Positions 12,042 to 22,297 of a DNA stretch of 64,000 nucleotides are shown here, in pieces. A program made the position numbers and the translations under genes. Source of the stretch: Cladocopium goreaui (taxonomy: Eukaryota > Sar > Dinophyceae > Suessiales > Symbiodiniaceae); contig CAMXCT020001747.1 in the NCBI GenBank assembly GCA_947184155.2, positions 7,501 through 71,500 of the forward strand, given 5' to 3'. Position 1 is the first letter of the stretch. Each line of letters begins with the position of its first letter. A model generated the notes under the pieces. That model saw only the letters and a list, made by a program, of their open reading frames with translations. It made no database searches and had not been told where the DNA came from.

Positions 12042-12163
12042 TACCCTCTGGTAATTTGTTAACATTTTGCTATTGAAGCCATGGCCCATTTAGTTCGTGG
12101 ACTTACCCATTGATAGCATGGTGGATCTTTCCATAGTTATGTAAACGTTTACCATTTTGGGTA
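12042..12163. mobile_element. F1 MITE-like inverted repeat, diverged right end
   Basis: TACCCTCTGGTAATTTG ... CCATAGTTATGTAAACG ... TTTTGGGTA. Confidence 0.6.
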
Positions 12164-12570
12164 TCACTGGAGGTCTTGTCATGGGAAAATCATCCAACTA
12201 ATTGTTTCGAATTGTTTCCATTGCCATGATGACACCAGCACAGAACGGAAAACTTGCCATGTTCAACGGCCTCAACCTATGGATCCTATGGTTTCATAGC
12301 CAGGATTCAAGAGTGAAGTCATTGGTGTACATCCCCAAGCGACTGGATAGGTAGTGTAATCAGTGTAATCCTTTTTTTTTGCTATGGAAAAGAACAACAA
12401 CTAGCAACAGATGACATTTTTTGTGGACTACCAAAGGTTGACCATGTGACGTGTCGCATGGGTAAGAATCATGCAACCTCAATATCCTGCAAGATTTTTG
12501 ATCAGATCCGAAAAGGACGATTGTTCCATGTGTAACTGCGTCCAGTTACAGCCGTGTTCGCCCCATTTGG

Positions 12571-12683
12571 GCGTTGTGTTTTGGAGCGAACATGTTTTTG
12601 GTGGTTCACGAATAGGGTATACCTTCGTATACCCCAATGTTTTGCGATTTTTCCATATTTTCCCCCAAAAAGAAACACAACGC
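12571..12683. repeat. inverted repeat of another family
   Basis: GCGTTGTGTTTTGG at the left faces CCAAAAAGAAACACAACGC at the right, around a GGTATACC hairpin. A further CCCGTTGTG copy follows at 12715. Confidence 0.5.
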
Positions 12684-13269
12684 GATGAAGACAAACGGGT
12701 TTTCCCGTTGTGCGTTCACTTCCCCATCGTTGTGATTTTTCCAGGGATGGACTCGATGGAATCTGTCGACATTGGACGAATTGCAAGAACCCTTTGACGC
12801 CTTTCAAGGCGGCTGAGTTGACCGACTGATTTAGCCGTGATTTACACCATCTGGGGCCGGTCTCGCAAAGCTGTAGGCTTAGGGTGGGAATAGAACGGAT
12901 GTGAGTCATAGAGAAATTGCATTCATTTGCCGTAAAAATTATTTGCTGATAATGGAAGCATTGGATTCCACATGCAAGACATGTAGGATACTTTCAAACA
13001 TGGAGACTTCATGGTTTGAGGCTTACAATTTGTGTGAACATGTTCATGAAATGTGCGTAATGTTGTACACCCAATACTCAATGAACATGAAAACATTAAC
13101 AAATCATCCCCAACCCATTATAGGTTTATAGGTTTATTATTGGGGTTCTGGCATTTGAATGATATTTCATGACATTTCTATACATTGCAATGACATGTCT
13201 ATACATTTATATACATTTATTGGGTTTAACTGACATTTCAATGACATTGCTATGTGTTCTTGATCCCAG

Positions 13270-13411
13270 ATGCGAAATCTCAGGGCGTTTGGCCCAAAAA
13301 CATCACCAGGCTATGCGGAGAACTGCAAGCCGTGTGCTTTGCCACTGGGATGAGCATGTTGACCCACGTCATGCGTTGCTGTCAAAGTCTTTGGACAGAT
13401 TCCTGATGATT
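13270..13411 (+). CDS. exon, unknown protein
   Basis: Acceptor TGATCCCAG, then an open frame containing CEISGRLAQKHHQAMRRTAS and VDPRHALLSKSLDRFLMI. It runs straight into an F1 element whose CTG|GTTCTT could serve as donor. Family not recognised. Confidence 0.5.
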
Positions 13412-13521
13412 TACCCTCTGGTTCTTTGTTACATAGCTATGGAAACTGAGCCATTTAGAAAGATGATGTACCTATTCAAATGGTGATTTTCCATGGCTAT
13501 GTAACAAATAACCAAAGGGTA
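13412..13521. mobile_element. F1 MITE-like inverted repeat
   Basis: TACCCTCTGGTTCTTTGTTACATAGC ... CCATGGCTATGTAACAAATAACCAAAGGGTA, directly after a coding island. Confidence 0.75.
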
Positions 13522-14304
13522 ACAATTTGAATGTTGATAGATGTTGTTTTTGTTACATCTTGAATCATTTCACCTGGTCACCACACTTCCCTTAGCATGT
13601 TTTGCTCTGACTTGTTGGATGGGATGATGGTCCCATGACTTTCATATCGTTCAAAGGAGTGGCTCAACCAGAGGTATTTGTAGTCCAGACATAAGATACG
13701 GGGAATCCCAATTCGAGGGTTTCGTGAAAAAGTGTTCGCCAAATTATGCCAATGTTGCTTGATGTTGGTTACTTGTTCTGTGGCTATGCTCAAACATGAA
13801 GCATTCATGTACACAATACACCATCGATTCTTGGAAATGTGATCATTTTGAGCCATTCGCATATCCCCATGTTCGTCGACACATTAATAATGCATTAATA
13901 CATGCAATACAGCTACCGAATCCCATTTTGGTTGATTTATACCCTACAGTAATCATATCCAACATAACCATAAATTGCGCTTTTATCTATACAGTACATG
14001 ATTCAGGGGAACAATCCAAAATATGCATATGGTTGTCAGGTTGCGGGAACAGAAACCCTGAAAGTAGCCCAGATAGATTGCCACAGGGTGTTTAATCATC
14101 TAATCATTTTCCCAGAACCCTACATTCTATAAACTAACCTTTTCACTCTGGACATGTCTGGATTTGGATTAAAGACATGTTACAGTTTCCCATTAACTTT
14201 TAATTATGCATGGTTCACACAATATCTGTGAACTGTGGCTCTTTATTTGGTTCCTCATATACGGCTCACATGGTGCACTTTTAACTTCGAAAAATATCCT
14301 AGGA

Positions 14305-14408
14305 TACCCTCTGGTAATTTAACAGAGCTATTGAAAATGACCATTTATAGTGGATTTACCCATTGAAAATGGTGATTTTCCATGGTTATGTTAGTTTACC
14401 AGATGGTA
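14305..14408. mobile_element. F1 MITE-like inverted repeat
   Basis: TACCCTCTGGTAATTTAACAGAGC ... CCATGGTTATGTTAGTTTACCAGATGGTA. Confidence 0.75.
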
Positions 14409-14507
14409 AATCTTTACAGAAATCTGGAAAACCTATGGTTTCTCTAGACATGATCTACATCCATGGTGGGTTTTCCACATCGAACTGTAAACGGTTAAGG
14501 CGTGGCC

Positions 14508-14593
14508 TGGCGCCCAAAGCTTTGGCGCCGGCAACGGCAAGGAAGCTCTGTGGCCTTCAACACAGGTGCAGCTTGCAGCCTAGGGGAAGTCCC
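14508..14593 (+). CDS. coding island, possible C-terminal exon
   Basis: GC-rich; all three + frames are open for most of its length. The most protein-like frame reads AWPGAQSFGAGNGKEALWPS then TQVQLAA and a TAG. Another ends at a good donor (CACAG|GTGCAG). Frame unresolved. Confidence 0.35.
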
Positions 14594-14629
14594 AACATAT
14601 CAATAAACCATATTACTAGGCACACACAC

Positions 14630-14725
14630 ACATATATATATATGATACATACTATAGTGATTATACATATATCTATCTATATATATATATATTATGACAT
14701 ATATAACATATATATATATATAGTT
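14630..14725. repeat. (TA)n-rich microsatellite
   Basis: Alternating TATA/CATATA runs. The long frames over it are low-complexity artefacts. Confidence 0.8.
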
Positions 14726-15230
14726 AATAAACCACACACGTAAAATCCTAATGAGATAGTCATAGCAATCGTCCCCTGTCAGCATCGCCGCCGGCAGGTG
14801 CTTGGCTACTTGGTGGATGATTCAGTGAATCTCTGCCACTTTTCGCCGTTTTTTTATAGGTTATTCATAACCATATAATGGGATATAAAATGGTTCATAA
14901 TGGTTATATATTATATATCTATATGGGTTATGAATGCCATATTTTACGACTTCCTGGTTACACATGAAATTATGAAAAAAAAACAGAGTATTCAAAATAG
15001 CTGCTTTTTTCAGGTTGTTCCAGTTGCGAGCATATCATAGACTTACCCCTTAAAGAATCTTAAAGAAGTCATGTATATCGGAGACAAAGACCTCGAGTAT
15101 AGTGGACGTCCTCGGATGAACCATTGATATATGCAGATTTCACTGTCAAAGCATTTCTTGTACAAGCTTTGCAGCAAAATTGGATACTCAGAGGCTCAGA
15201 AGCTTTGTCATGGTCCAAAGCCTCAATGGC

Positions 15231-15345
15231 CATTTCAGGAAAAATTGGAGGTACCTACTATATGTTTGGCCGATTTTTGAGGCCTAAATTTCAGGGAAAA
15301 TCCCCACGAAATATGGCCTAAAATAGGCTCCTGAAATTCCCATGC
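15231..15345. mobile_element. F5 inverted repeat
   Basis: CATTTCAGGAAAAATTGGAGGTACCTAC faces GGCTCCTGAAATTCCCATG. The centre has GGCC-flanked arms. Coding-like sequence (WSKASMAISGK) runs up to it from the left. Confidence 0.5.
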
Positions 15346-15599
15346 ACGAAGATCATCGTCCCGTTGCGTTGTCCATCTACAAGGTGATGCCACCAATGTC
15401 TGCCTTAAAGCCATAAATCCAATCCTTATAATTTGCGTACTTATTTCAAGCAACTTAGCCATCTTTGAGGTTTATACCATTTTATACCACCCATTTTTTT
15501 TGAGCCACAAAGTCAATTGTGTATGGTAAACCTCATATACGTATAGTAAACCATTGTTCTCCATGAATCGTCCTTTTTTTCGTCCTTAACATCGTTCAG

Positions 15600-15749
15600 T
15601 TTACTCGGCTCGAGTCACTCCGAAAATCCGGCCAGTGAGGTGAGTTTTGATCCGAGTTCCAAGTTCTTTTACTTCGAAGAATGCCAAGTCCCAGCTGTCG
15701 GCGTCGGCTTATCCCCTTGGAGGCAGGGGAAGAAAACCTGCCAGATCCG
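15600..15749 (+). CDS. exon, unknown protein
   Basis: The acceptor is textbook-like (pyrimidine tract, CTTAAC branch-like site, GTTCAG). It is followed by LLGSSHSENPASEVSFDPSS and KFFYFEECQVPAVGVGLSPW, then a donor CG|GTGCTT. About 50 codons are open. Function unknown. Confidence 0.55.
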
Positions 15750-15981
15750 GTGCTTGAGGTCAAAATCCAGCTGTTTTTGTCCCTAAAAACCACCAGTAAT
15801 AAACTAAAGCCTAGTCAAGCTAGTCATTTTTTCCATGCATTTAAAGGCATTGCGGAAGAATTTTGAGTTTTCACCGAGGTCAGTTTTCTTGCAGGAATGT
15901 ACCGTTATGTTATCTAGTCAGGTAGCGTTTTCAAGGCAGCAAGATTGGCACAAAAACATGGTTTTAACGTTTTGCAATTTT

Positions 15982-16092
15982 TACCCTCCGGTAAACATTC
16001 ACATAGCTATTGAACATGGCCCAGTCGAAATAGTTGATTTTCCCGTCTACAAAATTGTGATTTTCCTCGCTATGTTAAATTACTAGAGGGTA
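15982..16092. mobile_element. F1 MITE-like inverted repeat
   Basis: TACCCTCCGGTAAACATTCACATAGC ... GCTATGTTAAATTACTAGAGGGTA. Confidence 0.7.
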
Positions 16093-16106
16093 ACTTGATA
16101 CTTCAT

Positions 16107-16211
16107 CTGGTTGGTGGTTTCAAACATGAATTTTCTTTTCCATTTCATCTATGGGATGTCATCCTTCCCATTGACTCATATTTACAGAGGGGTAGGTCGA
16201 CCACCAACCAG
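16107..16211 (+). mobile_element. F2 MITE-like element
   Basis: CTGGTTGGTGGTTTCAAAC ... ACAGAGGGGTAGGTCGACCACCAACCAG, flanked by a TCAT duplication. An open frame (HDLGDVGKSHPPKKN) starts directly after it. Confidence 0.8.
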
Positions 16212-16423
16212 TCATGATCTTGGAGATGTAGGAAAATCCCACCCCCCCAAAAAAAATATAATCCCTCATGATCCCTCCAGAAACCATGGCAAACCATAGG
16301 GGAGCCACAGATATTTCGACCCATCTGGAGGGTGTTTCATGAGCCAAGCGCTGTGAAGAAAAGCTTGAAATCGTTGAATTGAGCTGTGACCAAACGTCCT
16401 GTTGGCGTTTTTTCATGGGGAAT

Positions 16424-16540
16424 TACCATCTGGTTATTTAACATAGCCATGGAAAAAGGCCCATTTATAGATGATGTTCCCATTAAAACCTCCATTTATG
16501 GTTGGGATTTTCCATGGCTATGTTAAATAACCAGAGGGTA
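16424..16540. mobile_element. F1 MITE-like inverted repeat
   Basis: TACCATCTGGTTATTTAACATAGCC ... GGCTATGTTAAATAACCAGAGGGTA. Confidence 0.8.
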
Positions 16541-16757
16541 ACCAATACTTATTCAATTGGGACTGATTTCTTGGGGATTCCGAACTGACAAAAATGTGTT
16601 TGGAATTTCTCGAAATCACTAGGGATGACGGCTTGTGTCTTGAACACTGCGAAAATTTGATCTTGTATGAGTTATATCCCAACTGGGATAGTTACTATAA
16701 ACCATAGTTATATAATAGTTATATCATCCCACTTAGAACTGGGATATAAATTCGTGA

Positions 16758-16873
16758 TACCCTCTGGTTATGACTGTTACATATAGCTATGGAAACATGA
16801 CCCATTTAGAAAGATGATGCAACTATTAAACATGAGGATTTTCCATGGCTATGTAACAAATAACCAAAGGGTA
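16758..16873. mobile_element. F1 MITE-like inverted repeat
   Basis: TACCCTCTGGTTATGACTG ... CCATGGCTATGTAACAAATAACCAAAGGGTA. Confidence 0.75.
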
Positions 16874-17011
16874 AATATTTATAGTTGCGATTGCCATCAT
16901 TTGCAAAGGCCACCCGTCGATCCAGGATCTAGGATCATTGTTAGCAGTGTCAACCTTGGAGGATTTCCAACATCTGCAGATGTGCAGCAGATTTCTTTAA
17001 GTTACCCTTTG
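16874..17011 (+). CDS. exon between two F1 elements, unknown protein
   Basis: Open frame with DCHHLQRPPVDPGSRIIVSS then VNLGGFPTSADVQQIS. It continues without a stop into the flanking F1 elements on both sides. Donor candidate TTG|GTTATT at the left end of the next F1 copy. Not recognised. Confidence 0.5.
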
Positions 17012-17110
17012 GTTATTTGTTACATAGCCATAGAAAATCACCATTTTAATAGGTACATCATCTATAAATGGTTCATTTTTCATAGCTTTGTAACAAATAA
17101 CCAGAGGGTA
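17003..17110. mobile_element. F1 MITE-like inverted repeat, in frame and stop-free
   Basis: TACCCTTTGGTTATTTG ... GTAACAAATAACCAGAGGGTA. Between its own splice-like borders (17012-17104) it is 93 bp with no stop in the host frame, so spliced and unspliced forms would both read through. Confidence 0.75.
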
Positions 17111-17256
17111 TCTCTGGTCAGAGTCGCTACATTCACAAACAAATACTTCAATCAGTACTATTCAATTACATTATTACTAGGTACTACATTACTACATTAC
17201 ATTATTCACAAAAAATACTTCAATCAGTATGTGAACCATCCAATGTTTCGTCGCAG

Positions 17257-17341
17257 GTTGCTGAATCCAGGCAGAGTCGCGATGGACTTCCAGGCCGTTT
17301 CCATGCATTCCCTGGGAGAAGGTCATTGGAAGAGATTCTGC
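17257..17341 (+). CDS. exon, unknown protein
   Basis: Acceptor TTTCGTCGCAG|G and consensus donor TGC|GTACGT bound LLNPGRVAMDFQAVSMHSLG then EGHWKRFC. Short but with both borders good. Function unknown. Confidence 0.5.
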
Positions 17342-17419
17342 GTACGTCCTTGAATCCTTGCGGATGATATATGCATGATGCATGTAATTTTGCATATTAT
17401 ATATACCTGGAGAACCAAA

Positions 17420-17684
17420 ACCCTAAGAATTCTTCGGGTCAACGCAAGAACCTGAGGTATTTCGGAAAAAATAAGAAAACCTCGGTTTTCGATTGAAGAC
17501 CTCGGGTATTGATTTTGAACCCGTACTTAACCCGTACCTAACCCGTACCTAACCCGTACTTAACCCGTACTAACCCGTACCTAACCCGTACCTAACCCGT
17601 ACTTTCAGAATGGGTTAAAATACCCCGGGCTCTGTCAGAAAAGCTCAGGTATTTTTCAAACCCTAAGATTTCTGCGGGTGAACC
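17420..17684. repeat. 11-bp tandem array inside a larger direct repeat
   Basis: About eight copies of AACCCGTACCT (or CTT) at 17518-17606. Two direct copies of a longer motif, AACCCTAAGA(A/T)TTCT(T/G)CGGGT, flank it at about 17420 and 17659. Confidence 0.75.
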
Positions 17685-17779
17685 AGTAGTGAACTCAGTG
17701 GAGTGATAAATCCACCATTTTTTGTGATTTTTTCTTTGTGCAATCCCGAGTTATGGGGGTTTACAACCATAGTTATGAG

Positions 17780-17890
17780 CTGGTTATGGTGGTGACTGGA
17801 ACATGAATGTTTCCATTAATTTTGGGAATTTCATAATCCCAACTGACGAACTCCATCATTTTTCAGAGGGGTAGGGATACCACCAACCAG
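17780..17890 (+). mobile_element. F2 MITE-like element
   Basis: CTGGTTATGGTGGTGACTGG ... TTTTTCAGAGGGGTAGGGATACCACCAACCAG. TTATG occurs on both sides. Confidence 0.75.
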
Positions 17891-17916
17891 TTATGCCAGT
17901 TATGCCGCTGTAAAAG

Positions 17917-18064
17917 TAATCTCTGGTAAACTAACATAAACTAACATAACTATGGACAATCACAATTTTTAATAGGTAAATCAACTATTTTAAATATGTT
18001 TAATGGGTAAATCCATTATTTCTATGGCCATGTTCAATAGCTATTTTGACATAATCAGAGGGTA
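17917..18064. mobile_element. F1 element, diverged
   Basis: AATCTCTGGTAAACTAACATAAC ... CATAATCAGAGGGTA, with repeated AATGGGTAAATCC blocks. Confidence 0.55.
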
Positions 18065-18096
18065 AATGTTACATCTAACCAGGTGTTCCCATTAGA

Positions 18097-18699
18097 TCAT
18101 ATCAAACCACCATTAAATGCCATTAAACCACCATTAAATGCCATTAAACCACCATTAAATGCCATTAAACCACCATTAAATGCCATTAAACCACCATTAA
18201 ATGCCATTAAACCACCATTAAATGCCATTAAACCACCATTAAATGCCATTAAACCACCATTAAATGCCATTAAACCACCATTAAATGCCATTAAACCAAA
18301 ATTAAATGCCATTAAACCACCATTAAATGCCATTAAACCACCATTAAATGCCATTAAACCACCATTAAATGCCATTAAACCACCATTAAATGTCATTAAA
18401 CCAAAATTAAATGCCATTAAACCACCATTAAATGCCATTAAACCACCATTAAATGCCATTAAACCACCATTAAATGCCATTAAACCACCATTAAATGCCA
18501 TTAAACCACCATTAAATGCCATTAAACCACCACTAAATGCCATTAAACCACCATTAAATGCCATTAAACCACCATTAAATGCCATTAAACCACCATTAAA
18601 TGCTATTAAACCACCATTAAATGCCATTAAACCACCATTAAATGCCATTAAACCACCATTAAATGCCATTAAACCACCATTAAATGCCATTAAACCAAG
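18097..18699. repeat. 21-bp minisatellite, about 28 copies
   Basis: Unit ATTAAACCACCATTAAATGCC, nearly perfect; a few copies have AAA for CCACC. Because 21 is a multiple of three and the unit has no stop in two opposite frames, it makes spurious long frames on both strands (IKPPLNA and GLMAFNG repeats). The same unit occurs in the tail of the F2 derivative at 22.1 kb. Confidence 0.95.
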
Positions 18700-18792
18700 G
18701 CGTATCCCTGGGAGGACTTTCTCTCCGCCTGCCGGCGCTCCACGCACTCCACGAAGTCCACAAACTGCACGAGTGGCGCCACAGCATCGCTG
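18700..18792 (+). CDS. exon next to the minisatellite, unknown protein
   Basis: Begins at ACCAAG|G directly after the last repeat unit. The better frame reads VSLGGLSLRLPALHALHEVH then KLHEWRHSIA, to the donor CTG|GTGCCT. A second frame is also open. Function unknown. Confidence 0.4.
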
Positions 18793-19184
18793 GTGCCTGG
18801 GTTCCACCTGTTATGTCACCATATTGCTTGATCATACTTGATTCAAGTATGTTCAAATTACATATATATATATATATGTAATTATATGTACACATTTAAC
18901 TATATATTTATAAATTGTTTATTTTTTATGAGTTTTTCTCTATCCGTTTGTTTATTGTTCAAACTTAAGCCATTCGATCTTTGAGATGTTATGTATTGCT
19001 GGAACTCACGATTGCCAATCTTTAGGCAGCACAGTCCAAGGGCAGTCGGATCCTATAATATACTATAATGATATATTATATAATGATAGAGGCTCACCAA
19101 AAGGATAGAACAGTAAGATGTAGCAAGACACAATTATAACATACTGTCAAAATAGTTGTTCATACTGTTGTTGTTTTTTTTTTC

Positions 19185-19275
19185 ATATATATATGTAGAT
19201 ATATATAATATATATATATAATATAATATATATAATATATAATATATATAATATATGATATGTGTATATATATAT
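19185..19275. repeat. (TA)n microsatellite
   Basis: TATA/ATAA runs. Together with 19490-19745 it brackets a coding-like island. Confidence 0.85.
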
Positions 19276-19285
19276 AACACCTGTT

Positions 19286-19425
19286 GTGTTGATGAAATAT
19301 CCCATGTTCGCCACCAACATGTTCCCACACAACGCCCTCAGGTGAACGTACCTTACGACGCCGATGAATTGCCCGACGATCCGGAGGCCATCGGATGCTA
19401 GAATGTTTGTGAAGATTTTTGACAT
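19286..19425. CDS. coding-like island, strand unresolved
   Basis: On + it reads VNVPYDADELPDDPEAIGC before a stop, after a CCTCAG acceptor. On - it reads SKIFTNILASDGLRIVGQFI toward a GTAAGG donor. Both look like protein, and third-position GC does not separate them. Confidence 0.35.
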
Positions 19426-19489
19426 TCAACCGTATTTTGAATCTACTGCAGAATGATGTATATAAATACATTACATATACATAATGTAG

Positions 19490-19745
19490 TATACATATAT
19501 ATATATATACATTATATATATACATTATATATATATACATTATATATATACATTATTTATATATATATACACATTATTTATATATATATACATTATATAT
19601 ATATACATATATATATATACATTACATATATATATATATATGTATGTACACTCTATATATATATATATACATTATATATACATACACATTATATATATAG
19701 AGATAAATTCACATTGATATATTACATTATATTATATATGTATGT
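19490..19745. repeat. (TA)n microsatellite
   Basis: Long TATA/CATTATATA array. Confidence 0.9.
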
Positions 19746-19799
19746 ACAAAGCCAAGGTCTGGTTGCTGAAATGTGTTAACATATCATTTGCAATGCGGA

Positions 19800-19915
19800 G
19801 GCCCGTTGATAGCTAAGCTGGTGAACATAACTCCAATGACTATGGTTTATGACACTTTCTTAACATTTTGGAATTCATGGGGTGTATAAGCCAACTTATA
19901 ACGGATGGGGGCTAC
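19800..19915. mobile_element. F3 element, degraded
   Basis: GGAGGCCCGTTGATAGC ... ATAAGCCAACTTATAACGGATGGGGGC still shows the F3 plan. Confidence 0.45.
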
Positions 19916-19917
19916 AG

Positions 19918-20038
19918 ATGCTTGGAAGTCGTCCCCAAAAGTGTTGTTGGTTGACTACCATGAACCAGTTCGATATAATCATGAAGCCTTTTTCGTGAAC
20001 TTGGAGATGTCTAAACCAACTTACCAAATATTAATCTG
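19918..20038 (+). CDS. exon, unknown protein
   Basis: Acceptor GGCTACAG, then an open frame ending DYHEPVRYNHEAFFVNLEMS and KPTYQILI, up to an F2 element. Its phase does not match the exon at 20159 if the CTG|GT border is used, so one border is wrong or another exon intervenes. The protein is not recognised. Confidence 0.4.
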
Positions 20039-20158
20039 GTTGATGATTAGGGGAATGAATGGATTATGATTTTCCATTAATTTTGGGAATGTCATCATTC
20101 CAACTGCGTTCACTCCATGATTTTTCAGAGGGGTAGGTAGGTTGAAACCACCAACCAG
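20036..20158 (+). mobile_element. F2 MITE-like element; right end is an exon border
   Basis: Decayed left end (CTGGTTGATGATTAGG). The right end is intact: TTTTTCAGAGGGGTAGG ... ACCACCAACCAG. A 60-codon exon starts at the next base. Confidence 0.75.
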
Positions 20159-20340
20159 ACTAAGTATCAACCCCCAATGCTTCGTCGCTACAGTTCCCAT
20201 GTTTTCTATGTGAAATCGCCATTGACACTGGCGCAACTCGCAACGAATCGGTCTAAGGTCTTGCCACCCATCAAGATCCCCTCGGACGATCTGAAGGAGC
20301 TGGCCCTGTACTGCGCCGCTGGGATTTTCGACGACGCATG
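20159..20340 (+). CDS. exon, unknown protein
   Basis: Opens directly at the F2 terminus. It reads TKYQPPMLRRYSSHVFYVKS, then continues to PPIKIPSDDLKELALYCAAG and IFDDA, with donor ATG|GTGAAG. About 60 codons with strong amino-acid character. No family recognised. Confidence 0.6.
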
Positions 20341-20408
20341 GTGAAGGGTTGGATCAACTGTTTGGATATGAGGTGATGGAAAGTGGAGATTTTAATGACT
20401 TTACACAG

Positions 20409-20557
20409 GGAACTTAAGGGGAGAGAAATGGAGATCGTGGGATGTCGATGGAGTAGGAAAAAACGGCAAGGAGAATTCTGAGCTGCAACGACTTCACTGT
20501 GCCACTGGAATGGTACATGGGGAAGTAAGAGAAACACGCGCAGTGGCTGCATCCCCA
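20409..20557 (+). CDS. exon, unknown protein
   Basis: Acceptor TTTACACAG|G. The frame contains EKWRSWDVDGVGKNGKENSE and RLHCATGMVHGEVRETRAVA. Donor CCA|GTACGG. Probably the same + strand gene as 20159-20340, but joining was not established. Confidence 0.5.
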
Positions 20558-20670
20558 GTACGGCTTAAAGTTTTGCTATGTTTAGCTATAGTAATATCCC
20601 CATCTATAAATGCTACATCGGCAAGGGATGGTGTCATCATTCCCAATCTTTCTTAGCGAATCCTAGATTG

Positions 20671-20750
20671 GATACCCTCCGGTAGTTTGACATAGCTAAA
20701 CATGGCCCAGATATGGATGATTGCCCATTAAACATAGTGATCTTCCATTG
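20671..20750. mobile_element. F1 element, degraded
   Basis: TACCCTCCGGTAGTTTGACATAGC is clear; the right end is lost. Confidence 0.45.
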
Positions 20751-21009
20751 CGACCATGAGATTCCTCCACTCTCGGCTAAGAATTCATTGGTATTTGATC
20801 AAGAACCCAATAATTTTGGTTCATGGGGGTCACGTTTAGAGGGTTTGAAATTTGTGAGTAATCCATGAACGCCTATCAAGTGTCTTTATTTTGTATACGT
20901 CTAGTTTTTCCATCCCTGTGAAATGGGAAACAGTATGTTTTCAGCAGTGTTTCTTCCATCCCGAAACACATGTTTGTCCGATAAAAATTGAGCTATTTCA
21001 TCCCCACAG

Positions 21010-21062
21010 CTTGGCCAACCTTGGTCAACTTCAAAAGTACTGCAAGAAATCTCTTGCTAAGG
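21010..21062 (+). CDS. mini-exon, unknown protein
   Basis: Acceptor TTTCATCCCCACAG and donor AAGG|GTAAAA bound LANLGQLQKYCKKSLAK. Both borders are close to consensus. Confidence 0.45.
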
Positions 21063-21080
21063 GTAAAATGATGTAAAATC

Positions 21081-21214
21081 TACTAACCAGCCACACAAAA
21101 CAAACATGAATTTTATGTTCCATCATATCTATTCATATCTGGGATGCCATCCTTCCCATTGACTTTCACTCCATCATTTTTCAGAGGGCTAGGTAGGTTG
21201 AAACCACCAACCAG
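21081..21214 (+). mobile_element. F2 MITE-like element
   Basis: Decayed left end; right end TTTTTCAGAGGGCTAGGTAGG ... AAACCACCAACCAG. A loose run of CCATTAAACCACC sequence and another partial F2 end (21321-21340) follow. Confidence 0.65.
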
Positions 21215-21397
21215 ATATCCATGAAAAGATTCCCATTAGATCCCAAAAAAAAACCACCTAAGATTCCATTAGATCCCCAAAAAAACCACCATCATATCCC
21301 ATTAAACCACCATTTTGGTCTGGGTCAACCACCAACCAGTTGTGGTTTCACCGTTTCACCGTTTCACCATGACCTGACCCTTTTTGGACCTGTCCAG

Positions 21398-21538
21398 GTG
21401 GAAGATGCCGGTTGCCCGCCATGGTGCGATCTACTGGAGGTGCCGCCGTGGCGTGGTCTGGTGTGGGCTGGTCATTTGACCAATTTTGACCGAAAAGTGG
21501 TGGACAAATTGTGGTTTTTCTTGTGGTTAATCATGGTT
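21398..21538 (+). CDS. exon, membrane-type protein, unknown
   Basis: After CTGTCCAG it reads VEDAGCPPWCDLLEVPPWRG then LVWAGHLTNFDRKVVDKLWF, ending in a hydrophobic FLWLIMV. The donor GTAAGG is in phase 0. The 109-bp intron (21539-21647) has GT-AG borders and leads in phase to the next exon, where the hydrophobic stretch continues. Confidence 0.6.
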
Positions 21539-21647
21539 GTAAGGTATATAATGGTTATATAATTATGGTTATAACCATGATTAACCACTATTAACCACTA
21601 TAGGGGATAGGTCGATATGGCTAACCACTAATATAATGGTTATACAG

Positions 21648-21790
21648 GGGATAGTAGTTGTGATCTCTGATCTGATCTCTTGGTCGAGATTATTCAATGG
21701 AAATTTGACCCTTTTCCAATGGACATCACTGGAGCGACGACTCATCATCCCAGTCGTAGCGCGACTTGATATGATGGACGAACTGGAAAG
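21648..21790 (+). CDS. exon, membrane-type protein, unknown
   Basis: Acceptor GGTTATACAG; reads GIVVVISDLISWSRLFNGNL then TLFQWTSLERRLIIPVVARL and DMMDELER. With 21398-21538 it makes one likely transmembrane segment across the splice junction. The protein family is not recognised. Confidence 0.6.
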
Positions 21791-21930
21791 ATCCAGCATT
21801 TTTAATGGGAAAACTATGGGAAAACCATGGGAAAATATGGTGATTTATATGGAAAGATCCACCATTTTTAATGGGTAAATCATTCTGGTTGGTAATGGAT
21901 GATAATGGATGGTTGAATAGGAAAATCATT

Positions 21931-22174
21931 CTGGTTGGTGGTGACTGGAACATGAATGGATTATGACTTTCCCATTAATTTTGGGAATGTCATACTCCCA
22001 ACTTACGAACTCCATCCATTTTTCAGAGGGGTAGGTATACCACCAACCAGTTATCCATTGAGATTCCCATTAGATCCTATTACACCACCATAATATCCCA
22101 TTAAACCACCATTAAATGCCATTAAACCACCACCATTAGGTATACCAGCATTAGGTAGGTCAACCACCAAGCAG
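21931..22174 (+). mobile_element. F2 element with an extended tail
   Basis: A standard F2 copy (21931-22050) is followed by CCATTAAACCACCATTAAATGC units and a second terminus, GTCAACCACCAAGCAG, at 22174. An exon starts at the next base. The tail contains the repeat unit of the 18.1 kb minisatellite. Confidence 0.7.
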
Positions 22175-22297
22175 TATTAGATCCATGTGGAAAACGCCCA
22201 CTATTGCTGATCAATCTGATCGGTTTCAATCCTCCTTGCGCGCAAGTTCTCCAGAGTTGTGTCATTTTCAGTACGTGAAAACATGCTTTGGGGGGCG
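22175..22297 (+). CDS. exon, unknown protein
   Basis: Opens at the F2-derivative end AAGCAG. Contains SIRSMWKTPTIADQSDRFQS and LRASSPELCHFQYVKTCFGG. Donor GGCG|GTGAAA. Not recognised. Confidence 0.55.

Noticed and set aside
14600..14785. Y/I-rich frames over TA microsatellites (also near 19.1-19.8 kb, 44.6 kb and 63.4 kb)
   Set aside because: Translation of (TA)n; no coding character.
18083..18841. 250-codon frames on both strands
   Set aside because: They are created by the stop-free 21-bp minisatellite and are not evidence of a gene.
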